A DNA stretch of 64,000 nt from Sipunculus nudus (GCA_026874595.1 CM049320.1:12516488-12580487), one strand, 5' to 3'. Shown: positions 48,975-60,006, counted from the stretch's first letter. Numbers and translations are program-made. Notes: generated by a model from the sequence alone, not told the origin.

Positions 48975-51847
48975 ACTTCATAAACAATATAAACAGAGGT
49001 TCAGGTAGCATTTATTGGACTAATAGACCTTTTGTGGCTGAAAATCAACAGCGCTCCCTCAAAGGCAGTGAAATCTCATCAGGACCTCTCAGATACATTT
49101 TTGATTCCTTAACAACAGTTTACGACTTCTGGATTATTAATTAACGGGTGTATAAAAAGTCCAAAACTCAGAAGGATTTTTATCAAATAAAATCTTATCA
49201 TGTCATCATACCATGTGCATCTTTATTCAAGGGAAACCCCCTCCATCAGGCAGTGGACCTATCCTAAAAAAAATTGAAATGAAGCCGGAAGGGATAAAAA
49301 TGTGGAATAATACAGGATTTAAATGTAGACCAGCATCAAAATTTGAAGGTTGTTTCTTGTTTTAGGGCTAATTAACCCAATAAGATTCATGAAAATTCAT
49401 TCTAAACGTCTTTTGATTGATTTTGTGGTCACACTGATAATTAAACCTGAGTGAAAACATGACCCTTCTTGATTAAGGCAATCATGATTATTAGTTGTCA
49501 TGGAAACATAAATCTTGTCAGGAATCTTGATTTTCAAAGAAATGTCATGATAAAGTAGCTGGCTGGTGTTAATAAATCACTGTCCTTGAATCACAAATTT
49601 TGTGACATCAGCCAATAAAATATGAAAATAAACCTTACTTCCGCGAGACACTTAGTCTGTGATCTCAAGAGGGTGTAATTGAAACTCTTCTTTCGAAGGA
49701 ATTAGAGACAACAGGAGAATCTATGAGTGATGAATCCTTGCATTGTTGGAGTTTGACGTTAATAGTTAATGAAGGACCAAATTGGGGATACTCCGATTAC
49801 GTTAATATCAAGTAAAAAATAATCACCGAATTAGCCTCCCAAGCCACTGAAGGCCTTAAAATAGGCGTCAGCAGTGGAGGAATCTGGAGGATTAGTTTCC
49901 TAGAAACTTTAAAGTGTGTTCAGGGGTAATTAGTTCGGTGGCATCGGTAATGAATTTTTAAAGGACCAAAGGAGATCACAGGACCTGAGTAATTAATAAT
50001 TGATTACCGACAAAGTTAATCACATTAAGCGCCAGCATGCTACTCAATGCAGTCAATCAGCCGCAGATCGCCTGTCACTTGATCGCCAGACCATGTGACA
50101 CATAAAATCTAATTGACTCTTCATCGTCAACAACAGCCGTGTACGTGACTTCCTCTATGTACTGTATATACACATAACTTTGATTAAACTAATAATGGAA
50201 GCAGTGGTCCCTTGCCCAAGCTAAATGAAGGATATAATGGCTGGTCCCAATATCAGGCATTCCATCCGTAATCTTTTCATGTGTGAAAAAAAGGTTACTC
50301 AGATCTTCTTCTGGTTAACAATGCATGCATTTCTTATGGGTCTCCTTATCCTAACAGGCATTCTCCCCCATTAGATTGATTTTCAGATTTTTCACAAAAT
50401 TTAAAACTTTGACTCACGCAACACAGAACCTGAATGAAATGTTTGTGCAGGTCGACCTCTTTTCATGGCAGGTGTACATTATGGCCTTCTGTTCTTAATA
50501 GGTTTTGGTTACAACTGGTCGATTTTAAGTTTTTTACAATATTTTGTTTATGTTGACTATCAAGAAATCACAAAACAGTTAATCTAATTAACAGGATATG
50601 TGTATCTTATGGATTTCCTCCCCTGGTGAATTAAGGTGCATTCATATTTTGTGACATGAATTCTGTATCAAGTAAATTTTTCAAATTTCATGTACTTTTA
50701 TACTTGCAATAGAACCCATTTCAGGCTCTGCCAGTTATTTTGGTTCTAAGGACAACATCTCCTGGTTATTAAATACTATTTATGATTACACCAGTTTACT
50801 GGGCATAATCTATTTCTTTTCTGGGAGCTACATTAATCGTCAGGATAATCTGAATTTTTATAGAAAAAAAGGAGAAAGTGCAACCATTGATTAATTATAC
50901 AGTTTATTAAATTTATGCCTACATTAATTGTTATTTCTTCAAATTACAATATCTGGATCAAGACTTAAAATATATAATTTGAAAAAAAATTCACCCTTTA
51001 GTGTTATTATCACTTGCAGAGCATTTGTGACCATAATATATAGAACAGTTCATGACGTAAAGAAACATATTGGTTTTAATTAATTGTCAGTTTTGTTAAT
51101 TGTGTTATGCTCTTCCCTCATTTATTAGTAGAAAATATTGAAACACTAGAAGTGAATACACAAGGCATTTATGTTATATTTATTACCCCAACTTTAATGA
51201 GTTGTGATCCAAGCCACGGTTGGAATGTACTGCAATGGTTACCCATCCTGTTGCATTGATATATGGGTAAACAGCCAATGATCTTAATTTTCGGTTATGA
51301 ATGATGATTTAATGCAAAGGACTACAATGAACTCACAAACCCAACATTTGTCTCTATTGTAAACTGTCATTTACTTATATCCTATACAAGTTGGCTACCA
51401 CCCAGTAACCTGTGCGAGCCATGCTTGCTTTCATGCAGTCATAAATTCCACACATATACAGAGGGATTTAACAATATGTTGAGTTAAAACTAAATTTTTT
51501 TTTTGCACATGGTAGGTGGTGTTAGAAAGTATAATAAAAAGGCTACTGATTGGTTTGGTTAATGTCAAGTGACAGTGTACTTTTAGGACATGAGGCATTG
51601 TGAAAAGAGACAAATATATTTGTATCCTCATCAAGCATAACAGTTCGATCCTTGATGCAACATATTTATAAAAACACTCTAACGCTGGTAATGTCAGTGG
51701 GCATAATATAATATCATGCTTTCTTGTAAGCAGTATATAAATTGTTTACTATAAAGTAAAAAGAATTTGTCAGCTCATATGATTTAAAATCCAAGCCAGT
51801 TAACCTTAACTTAGTTTTTCCAACCAGATGTCAATTTAGATATATAT
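48975..51847. other. Unique non-coding stretch with a candidate regulatory segment
   Basis: No gene is seen. Within it, 49620-50130 is non-repetitive, richer in GC and CpG than its surroundings, and dense in TAAT/ATTA words (for example GTAATTAATAATTGATTACC at 49990-50009), as homeodomain-bound enhancers often are. In AT-rich DNA such words are common, so this is only a candidate. Confidence 0.3.
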
Positions 51848-51855
51848 GTCCTACC
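51848..51855. repeat. Target site duplication, left copy
   Basis: GTCCTACC, identical to 57858-57865 and directly outside the CAGACATGGGG end. Eight bases is the hAT superfamily target duplication length. Confidence 0.85.
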
Positions 51856-51867
51856 CAGACATGGGGT
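51856..51867 (+). repeat. Left terminal inverted repeat of the hAT-type element
   Basis: CAGACATGGGGT, the exact inverse of 57846-57857. Confidence 0.85.
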
Positions 51868-51889
51868 TTATTACAGTTGTTCTATTAAT

Positions 51890-52016
51890 ATTACTATTAC
51901 TATTAATTTCAATTTCTCATATTACTATTACTATTACTACTACCACATTTTATCTTCTATTACTATTACTATTACTATTACTGGGGTATCTATTACTATT
52001 ACTATTTCTATTACAT
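51890..52016 (+). repeat. ATTACT hexamer array, left subterminal
   Basis: Several blocks of (ATTACT)n broken by TTTCAATTTC, TACCACATTT and GGGGTATC. The plus strand reads ATTACT here and also at the right end, so the arrays are direct, not inverted, relative to one another. Confidence 0.9.
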
Positions 52017-52216
52017 AAACTGATGGGAGGATTCTAGACTTTGCGCAGCCATGAGTGCTATAATTAAACTAGCACTGCAATCACATTTTTATATTATATA
52101 TTAATATTAGAAGCACCTATATCCAGTTACCTACACAATTTTCTTATACTGTGTCTGTCATTAACAATAAGTCTAATGATACTGGAGATCTTAATTATTT
52201 CAGCTTCTTTAATTCT

Positions 52217-52218
<2 letters not shown>

Positions 52219-52280
<62 letters not shown>
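52219..52280. repeat. (TA)n microsatellite
   Basis: About 61 bp of uninterrupted AT dinucleotides, within the left interior of the hAT-type element. Confidence 0.97.
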
Positions 52281-52282
<2 letters not shown>

Positions 52283-53639
52283 AAACCTCAATGATTATTG
52301 GGGCGTTTCAAGTCGAAATTATAAGATAATTGTATGAACTCTTGAATACATGTAATTTAAAAGCAACCCATTGGCATATGTAAAATATTGATTTATAATT
52401 ATATGCATACTTGTACATTTTTTTATTATTTTCATATATATTTCACATAAATTTATTTTATAGTACATACTTTTGTTAAGATTTAATCTTCTTTCACATA
52501 ATTAATAAATAAAGATTTTCAGTGTAACTAAAAATGGTCTCCAAAGGAATAATTCATGATTATGTCATATTAATATTTAGTATCAAAGCTGACAATTTAG
52601 TCCTTCATGTATGTATCAGGAGAGGAATTTTGGTAGGGCTGTGTCCTGTTTCTACTGTTTACGTCAAGATTCTGGACAGATTCTAAACTGGAGACAAAAG
52701 TACCCCATCTTCTCAAGTGTATATATGTTCATTTGGATATGATGCCATGTTTTATTTTATCACATAGTAAGTACATCTTGAGAGTGAACAGAGAGGTGGT
52801 AAACTTTACAATAATGGTAGCATGCATGGCTTTTATTCTTCAGGCATGTCCTTCTTCATTGCAGCAAAACCAGCATAGGATAATTTAGGAATATGGAGAG
52901 TGATTTAAACTTATATCAGTTTTACAAAACAAATAAAATATTATTTATATCACTTTCACAATTAATTTGGTATTCAACAATCTTACACTTTAAATTTTGT
53001 ACATAACAGGATCTAATTATTTGATATGAAAATTTCAGTTAAATAATAAAATATTAACAGTTACTTATATTCTCATATTATATAATCAAATAAATTAATA
53101 TCTTAAAAAAATTGTTCATTTAATTTTCAAAATATAAATTAACATAATTTTAGATACTGAATGAAGGTCTGCAAAATTGGTACTATGAAATAACAGACAA
53201 GTATTAAAAGAATTATTTTAAAAGAATATTTATATAAATTAAATAGATAATACATGTGCCTGCAGTATGACTTTATCAAAGTGATTGTAGTACTGGTATG
53301 AGTTTATATAGCATTGTAGGCTTCCATACGTTATGGGTAGTGAAAACACCATAAGCTTATCATGAACATTTTGGGTCTGCACTGCAACTACATCTGGTTC
53401 CATATTATATTTTTCTTAAATGTGTGTTATTGCAATCTGTATGATTAAAATGCAAACTGGCTTGTGAAAATAAATCTAGGTACATTTCAGAATATGCATA
53501 TGGATTGATGGATGTGAGATAAGATGTACATGTCAATATAATAATACACAATTTATCTGTCTCATAACATCAAACATTCCTCTGTTTATCCATGGTTTAC
53601 TAATCAAAGGTCAGATTGTGCCAGGTTACCTATTTGGCT
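52281..53639. other. AT-rich interior of the hAT-type element
   Basis: No open frame and no domain. The composition changes sharply to GC-rich at about 53640-53700, which marks the 3' end of the nested retrotransposon. Confidence 0.5.
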
Positions 53640-54271
53640 GTGACCATGACCATGTCCGTTACACCGCTCAGGCAATAACTAGGGTTTCTACGCCGCAGTT
53701 TTGCCTCTTCGGGTACCCCCCCTCTTTGCACTGAGGTCGCCAGAACTGACACGCCAGCCAGCCAGGTCCGGCCCGCCCTCGCTGACCGACCACCACCGGG
53801 GAATCCCCCAAGTAAACCCGGGAGCCTGAGCCTAGCAACCAGCCATTAATATCCGAGCATCACCGGCCTACCCCTGGACTACCGTGAGTCCTGCCCTGAG
53901 CCTTGTCCCTTTCGACCAGGTACGGTGTTCGTTCGATCTGAGCCTTTTCCGGAGCCTTTCCTGGTTCTCGTGCCATCATGCTTGAGCCTTGTCTCTGCTG
54001 GTCCTGACCGGACCCCCGGTTTTTACGTCTCGGAGCCTTGTCCCTGATCCTTTCCGGATCCCCTCAACTTTTATCCACCAAACGGCTGGCTCTTTAGGGC
54101 CTGGTTCCATACTGTCGGCAACGGGCTGGCCTACTCTTCTATCGAAAAACAGTATGGGATCTTTTACGTGCCCATCCCCTTCTGGACACGGGACCGCCAT
54201 TTTACGTCCTCATCCGATGGACGGCCCGTATTTTGCTTTTGCAGTCGGGCGCTGCAGAGCCCGGAGCCTTT
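53640..54271 (-). other. 3' UTR of the non-LTR element
   Basis: GC-rich and non-coding on the minus strand, with repeated GAGCCTTGTCCC and GAGCCTTTCC words on the plus strand (53890-54060). It extends from the ORF2 stop to the ATGGTC tail. Confidence 0.6.
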
Positions 54272-57062
54272 CTACCCCTCCCCCACTTTTTCTAGTGGGG
54301 TGATGATACTGGGGTTCCGTTTGCCACTGATTTTTTGCCAATCGAGCCACATTTTGAGGTCTTTATAGAACTTCTCTTGCTTCACCTTTTCGACATAGCC
54401 TTTGCTCAACCTTAGAATGTGGTCTTTCACATATTCTATTTCTGCCTTCTCGTGAAGCACAGATACTCGGGTTCGAGGGGGGAGTCTCAAGGCCGTCCTT
54501 AAGGCTCTGTTTTGAAGCCGTTGAAGTGTCTTAATGTGGTGCTCTTTGGCTGAGATCAGGGCTATGCAGCCGTACATCATAACCGGTCTGATCCAGGCTT
54601 TATAAAGGTATATCAAACTTTGGGTTGACATGCCCCCTGTCCCGGCTTTTAGCACTCTTAAGCAGTTTAGTCTCGCTTTGACCCTCTGTTCGATATCCTT
54701 TATATGAGCCGCCCATGTGAGTCTCTTATCAACCGTCAGCCCCAGGAATTTTACCTGGTCTGTGAATTGAATTGGTTCTCCGGCCAATTTCAGTTCTGGC
54801 GCTTTGTCGGCCTTGCTGCCTTTCAGGTGCCTACCGAACTTGCAAGCCTGCGTTTTTGTCGCATTGACTCTTACCCGCCATCTGGCGCACCACTCGGTCA
54901 CTTCGTCTAGACCTGCCTGTAGCCTGGGTGCTGCTCTCTTGCTATGTGTCCATAGCGCAGTATCATCCGCTAAATTGGCTCGTCGCCCCCGTGCGGACTC
55001 CTCCTTTCTCGGACAGGCTAGGCATGTCGTTGACGTATATGACGTAGAGCAACGGGCTAAAAGGTGAGCCCTGTGGTGTGCCAGCAGCGGGTTCGATCTC
55101 GTGCGACTTAGCGTCACCTACTCTGACCCATAGCTTCCTATCTCTTAGGAAGGATGAGAGAATCCTCACGATGCGAGCCGGCAGTTTAGCCTGCGTTGCG
55201 ATCTTGTACCTTAGACCATCCCGCCATACTGCGTCGAAGGCTTTCTCGACGTCTAGGAATACACCTATAGTATCACAAGATCGCTGCAGGCATTGCCCTA
55301 CCGCCTGTGTCAGCCTGAATAGTTGGTCATTTGTTGACCTGCCTTCACGGAACCCGCTCTGATTCGGGTTAAAGTACCCCGCTTTTTCCAGGTGTCCACT
55401 GATCCTGCCAGCTATTATGCGTTCCAGCACTTTTCCTAGAATTGGCAGTAGGCTGATGGGTCGGTAGCTTTTCGGTAGCGAGCGATCCTTTCCCGGCTTC
55501 GGGATCATGATTACGCTAGCTCTTTTCCATGCCCTCAGGAAGTACCCCAGTTTTAGACACGCATTGAACACTGTCGTGAGCGCTTCCAGCCCTTCCTCCG
55601 GCAGCTTGATCAGTACTTCCCTGGTGAGGCCGTCCTCCCCCGGGTCTTTCCTGCTTTTGAGTTTTTTCAGCTTCCTGCTGGTTTCCGCTTTTGTGATCGC
55701 TCTCAATAGTGGCTCATCCTCTGCTATTTGAGCGTAGCAGCTCTCCACCTTTGCCAGAGGTGAGTAAAACTCTTTTTCGCCTTGCCTTACATACTGATCA
55801 ACCTCCTCCTGTGTTCGGTCATCGAACTGGGGTCCCGTTGGGACCTGGTGTATGTTCCGAAGCGTCTCCGCGAACAAGTCAGCCTTGTCCTTTTCCGTAC
55901 TAGCCACCGATCCCATCGGGCCTATTAGGTCTGTCGTTCCGACCAATGGCTTGTTCAGCGAGCCAGTATACTGGTGAACCTTTCGCCAGAATTCGCCCAC
56001 GGATATTCTGTGGTCCATACTGCTCGTGAACTCGTACCATTCTGCCTTTTTCTGGGCTTTGATTGCATATTTCACCTTCCGACTAATAGCGTTGTATTGG
56101 GATTTTAACTCCTCAGTCTGGAGTTGGATCTGGAGCCTTCTAATCCGCCTTCTTTCCCTTACAAGCGCTTTAATCGTGGGGGTGAATGACCACCAGTTAC
56201 GGTTCTTTCGTTCCGTCATCGGGCACGCCCGATCTAGGCAATCTCTCATCTCCGAGGTGAGCTTATCGACCAGGCTGTCGATTCCCTCTGGGGTCGATGG
56301 TTCAGCAATGTTTTGGAGCCTTTCTGCCAGTTCATTTTGGTATAGTCGCCAGTTAGCCTTTCTCCAAGGTCTAACCATCCTCGGCGGCTTCCTGTTTGCT
56401 CTCCAGTCGAGCTCTAAATGAATTGGCATGTGATCGCTGCCTACATCTTCCCCTACATAGAATTTGCTGACCAGGCCTACTTCGGGTGAGACTATTGCCA
56501 GATCGAGTATGTTCGTACTACCTGTCGTGGGGTTGACCCTTGTTGGGCTCCCATCGTTCATTATCACCATACCGTTTCGGTCTATGCAATCCATCAGTGC
56601 CTTTCCGTTAAGATTCGAGGCTCTGCTGCCATATGAGGTGTGTGGGGCGTTTAGGTCCCCCAGCACCACATAGTGGCTGCTGTTCCTCTTTATCCTTTCG
56701 AATAGCTGGGCCCGGGGCCGTAACTGGGGTGGATTGTAATACACTATTACATCGATTGCCGGGTCCCCGCTGCTGACTGGTTCGACTCTAATCGTTAGAG
56801 CCTCTACATCGAGCCTTCCTAGCCAGTTCGTCTGGCAGTATACCAGGTTCTCTTTAATTAAGAGAGCCACTCCACCACCCATGTTACCGTCTGGCCGTCC
56901 CCTGTGTAGCAGGTTATAGCCAGTGAAGGATACGTTTTTGGTCAGCTTGGTCTCGCTGATGGCCATGATGTCTACTGAGTGCCTGTGGATATAGTTGAGG
57001 ATCTCGTTCCTCCTACCGTACAGGCCGTTCACGTTTACATGACACAGACTGAACTTAACCAT
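54272..57062 (-). pseudogene. ORF2 polyprotein: APE endonuclease plus reverse transcriptase, frameshifted
   Basis: Copies the element RNA into genomic DNA by target-primed reverse transcription. From ATG at 57062 the first frame gives 699 codons. Residues about 1-215 are an apurinic-type endonuclease with N10, E37 (ISETKL), D136/N138 (GDLNA) and S209-D210-H211 (SDH), all present. The polymerase follows: RKDPGEDGL near 472, RPISLLP 534-540, the FLDVEKAFDAVW catalytic block with D604 and D610, and GTPQGSPFSPLL 661-672. The frame then fails near 54990. The second half of the catalytic site (LADD, 54940-54985) and the thumb, up to the stop at 54272, continue in another frame. The shift lies at or beside five C (54986-54990), the signature of a homopolymer indel. 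There is no RNase H domain. As assembled it cannot make an intact polymerase, unless the shift is a sequencing error. Confidence 0.88.
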
Positions 57063-57564
57063 GACGTCCCCCCACCGACTTCTTAAAACCGTTGCTACCG
57101 GCCTTCTTGGATCTGGGTTGCCTATAGCTACCCTTATCCTTTTTGGTTGGAGCGTTCCTGGCTGTTACCGATCGAGCCTTCGGCTCCTCACGGTCCTTGT
57201 CCGTTCCCCTGTCAGACAGCGCCGTCCACGACAATTCTAGACCGAGGTGTCTAGTAGCCGACTTTTTCACCACCGTTACGGCCCGTTCTCTGGGCTCGTC
57301 GACTTTAGCCAACTTCAGCGTTTCTGTGATCACTTCACAGAGAAACTTTATCAGTTTTTCTGGTTTGATCACTAACGGAGCCTGGTTTTCCTCCACGGCT
57401 TGCTCCTCCGTCGGAGCTGCCCCCTTGTCCGTATCCTTGCGGTTTTTGGCCGCTGCCCGCCCTCCGGCCAGCCTGGTGGACGTGCTACCGCTAGCCACGC
57501 CCTGCCCCCTTTGGCTGTGACCTGCTCTGTCCAGTACTCTTATGTAATTAGCACCAGTGGTCAC
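57055..57564 (-). CDS. ORF1 C-terminal part of the non-LTR element
   Basis: About 169 codons, basic and low-complexity, rich in K, R, S and T, with a more ordered middle (residues about 65-120, IKPEKLIKFLCEVITETLKL, then a tract with RERAVTVVKKSATRHLGLEL). I see no CCHC zinc knuckle, which many jockey ORF1 proteins carry. The frame has no ATG; an in-frame TGA lies about 40 bp upstream, so the 5' part of ORF1 is probably missing. Its stop (TAA, 57057-57055) overlaps the ORF2 start (ATG, 57062-57060) within the octamer ATGGTTAA, an arrangement suited to termination-reinitiation. The likely role is RNA binding in the element particle, inferred from position and charge. Confidence 0.6.
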   Translation of the reverse strand: MTTGANYIRVLDRAGHSQRGQGVASGSTSTRLAGGRAAAKNRKDTDKGAAPTEEQAVEENQAPLVIKPEKLIKFLCEVITETLKLAKVDEPRERAVTVVKKSATRHLGLELSWTALSDRGTDKDREEPKARSVTARNAPTKKDKGSYRQPRSKKAGSNGFKKSVGGRHG

Positions 57565-57595
57565 CAGCAGTGTGGCAGCTGGCCCATGCTTGCCT

Positions 57596-57699
57596 CAACA
57601 ACAGGCACTTCCTGGGCAATTGCTGGACAAAAATTGAGTGTGTTCAGCATTATTTGCTGATATGCTTCATGATCAAGGGGCTCACAGGAAGTAATAGAA
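57596..57699. other. Junction between retrotransposon and hAT right end
   Basis: Mixed composition. The exact 5' edge of the retrotransposon cannot be fixed without a second copy. Confidence 0.4.
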
Positions 57700-57846
57700 A
57701 GTAATATGTATTACTCTATTACTTTGCCTTCTGTTTCTATTACTATTACTATTACAGCTAAAATTTTTAAGTCTATTACTATTACTATTACATGGAAAAA
57801 GCTGTAATAGTCTATTACTATTACTATTACTTAATTATTACTATTA
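57700..57846 (+). repeat. ATTACT hexamer array, right subterminal
   Basis: Blocks of (ATTACT)n near 57737, 57773, 57815 and 57834, separated by short AT-rich spacers with AGCTAAAATTT and GGAAAAAGCTG. They run up to the right inverted repeat. Confidence 0.9.
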
Positions 57847-57857
57847 CCCCATGTCTG
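57846..57857 (-). repeat. Right terminal inverted repeat of the hAT-type element
   Basis: ACCCCATGTCTG, the exact inverse of 51856-51867. Confidence 0.85.
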
Positions 57858-57865
57858 GTCCTACC
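57858..57865. repeat. Target site duplication, right copy
   Basis: GTCCTACC, identical to 51848-51855. The host sequence therefore read ..ATATAT-GTCCTACC-TGCATC.. before insertion. Confidence 0.85.
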
Positions 57866-58725
57866 TGCATCAATATCTTAACCACAGCTAACGGACTTTA
57901 TAGCTCCATGCATGCATTAAAACCTGAAATCCAGGTGGCTTAATAATAACATATTCTGATTGTATGGTACACCTTTATCCTCTAGTAAAACAGGACCACC
58001 TGCAGGTTTTGGACCTTTCCTTAAATAAATCATCATTCTCATAAATTCATTCATTCTTCGTAATTGAAAACTTTGTCAACAGATGGGGTACTTAAATTAT
58101 AGAAACTCATATCTTTCTGAAATCCACAAAAATGAAATCCTTGAAGTTTGTTTGATGATTTTGTCTTTGTGCTGAAAGCCTGAAAATATGGGGATATGGA
58201 GAAGGATGACTGATGATGGGGACACCTGGTGAATGTTTTCTGTACTAAAAACTTGCCTAGCCATTATTTTATCAACATTGTCAGATGACAATTATTTTTC
58301 ATATGTCAGCCAATGACAGAAATGGATTCATTCAGCAAAACCATCCATGTTCATTAATGGGAACTTTTGTTAAAATTAAAGAATATAAATAAAAGATAAT
58401 ATATGTTCAACATTTGTGGGGGCAGTTCATTAAAGGTGTGGACCTGGTTGTAAAGTCAAGCTGTAGGCGCTCCCATACTAAGGATAGACCAGTCCAAGCA
58501 ATCTGGCCTATTTATTTAATAATAACATTCATTAAAAATATTGTGATGTAAAATAATAAATAAAAATAATATTATACAAGATAAAAATAAAATGATACAA
58601 GCTGACACCAAAAAAAATCATTATTATTATTAAGTAAATAAACCAGGTTACCCCCCACCCCACTTTATAGACCCTGATATTCTGTTTCTAAACATCTTGC
58701 TTGTAACAAAATTCTGCCAGTGGTT
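57866..58725. other. Unique AT-rich non-coding stretch
   Basis: No gene or repeat end is seen between the hAT-type element and the MITE. Confidence 0.4.
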
Positions 58726-59270
58726 CTATAGTCAATTTCACCACCTGCTGTCCACCTGTATTTTGTAGATGATTTACTTAAAAGATTATGTTTTTCAATA
58801 ATTTCCATTATTAAGAAAACAACATATGGAAATGAGAACCTAATATGGCAGTTAAGAATTTTACAATAAATCCCCCGTTTATGTTTCACAACATTTTAGT
58901 CCTTTTTATCATGATCTGGCAGATATGGTGTGTCCCTCCATTAGTAGCCATCTTTTTTTTAGCTGGTTATACTTTTTAGAGTGTTTACATGAGGTCTTCA
59001 GCAGCTGTCAGTTGTGCTGTTTTTGCATGTGACCAATGACCTTGACCGCCATAAGTGGGTCTGATATGTTGTTAAATATAGCCTGATTTCTCATATTTTC
59101 AGAAAATTCTGTTACTCAAATAAGGTATAAGGTAGGAATTTAGTTACCTTGTTGAAAATTAGGTTCTTTAATCCTCTGCTCTACACTATAATTGATTCCC
59201 TTGAAATGTAACTGATAAAAATTTTCAAAGCAAAAAACAGGTGGACATGAGTGGTTGAAATGAACTATAG
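58726..59270 (-). mobile_element. Family F MITE, copy 2 (inverted)
   Basis: A 545-bp element whose ends read inward CTATAGT..TGTCCACCTGT on both sides. It matches 17967-18519 in the opposite orientation throughout, including the AGTGTTTACAT, CATGTGACCAATGACC and GGTATAAGGTAGG landmarks. It has no open frame. TATA edges are compatible with a TA target duplication. Confidence 0.8.
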
Positions 59271-60006
59271 TACATTTATTGTGGTTAAGGGGTGTTTACT
59301 TATAACTACCTACAAACACAAGTACTTTTTCAAAAGGAGTGGTTTAGGTTGAAATTTATCTCATGAAAGAATTTCAGCAATTGCACAAATTATTAATTTC
59401 AATGATCTAGGGGTGGGGGGTCTGGAATTTTGTGTTGCTTTAGTAAAGCCTTTACAATTTTTGGCAAGACCTGGCTGGTCCTCATCAGCACTACTACAGT
59501 TCATAAAATTGTACTTTAATCAAGTAAGTCTGAATTCTACCTTTTATACCCAGCCATTTAATGAATTATCTGTCAAGACCATTGGATAATTTATTTTTTT
59601 AAATATAGGGGGAAATAAGAACTGAATAAATAAAATGAATACTTTGCAAGGTGACCTTGACCTACCCTTATAATAACCCCCCCCCCCCAACCACACTTCT
59701 TTGCAAGGGGTATCATCAGTGTAATCATACCCACTAATAGTAAAAGAATAATATAAATTTATATATTAAAAATTATATTTATTATTTATTAGAATTATGG
59801 ACTTTGCTTCCATTTCTGAGTTTACTATGAAATACTACATATCTAAACCTGTTTTAGAATAAAGTAATACTGGAAACATAATCCTGATTTTTAAAACCTC
59901 ATACTTACCCAAATTAAATGGGCAACTGATGCTGTAATAGACTCTGGTCTCCTTTTGGTTTAGGTATAATAAGATTGTTCATATTATGATTTTCTTTGTT
60001 TTGTAG
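59271..60006 (+). other. Probable intron end upstream of the first zinc-finger exon
   Basis: AT-rich, no open frame, with a C run at 59680-59689. It ends in the pyrimidine-rich TTTTCTTTGTTTTGTAG acceptor at 60006. It is an intron by inference from the exon that follows. Confidence 0.5.

Larger units (their letters stand above)
53640..57595 (-). mobile_element. Jockey-like non-LTR retrotransposon, probably 5'-truncated
   Basis: A GC-rich block of about 4 kb in AT-rich surroundings. On the minus strand it holds an ORF1 tail, ORF2 with endonuclease and reverse transcriptase, and a 3' UTR of about 630 bp (54271-53640). The 3' edge reads ATGGTCATGGTCA on the minus strand, a short simple-repeat tail instead of poly-A. 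The endonuclease-polymerase order without an RNase H domain, and the block RPISLLP..FREGRSTNDQL..FLDVEKAFDAVW, resemble jockey-superfamily elements. ORF1 has no ATG, and a stop lies just upstream, so the 5' end is probably lost. Confidence 0.85.
51856..57857. mobile_element. hAT-type transposon, non-autonomous, carrying a nested retrotransposon
   Basis: The two ends form a 12-bp perfect inverted repeat starting CAGACATGGGGT (51856-51867 and 57846-57857) flanked by identical 8-bp sequences. CAG-starting ends, short inverted repeats and 8-bp duplications define the hAT superfamily. Arrays of ATTACT hexamers lie inside both ends, as subterminal transposase-binding repeats do in hAT elements. The left interior (52020-53640) is AT-rich without open frames; I find no BED finger, RNase H-like core or dimerisation domain. 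Most of the rest is a minus-strand non-LTR element, so the hAT part itself is about 2 kb. Confidence 0.8.

Noticed and set aside
46045-50063. The 14-mer CAGTCAATCAGCCG shared by 46045-46058 and 50050-50063, resembling a PBX-type site
   Set aside because: Several 14-base matches are expected by chance in 64 kb, and the flanks do not align.
54804-57660. Several plus-strand open frames of 60-130 codons opposite the retrotransposon
   Set aside because: They are the antisense of a GC-rich coding region, with no protein features of their own.
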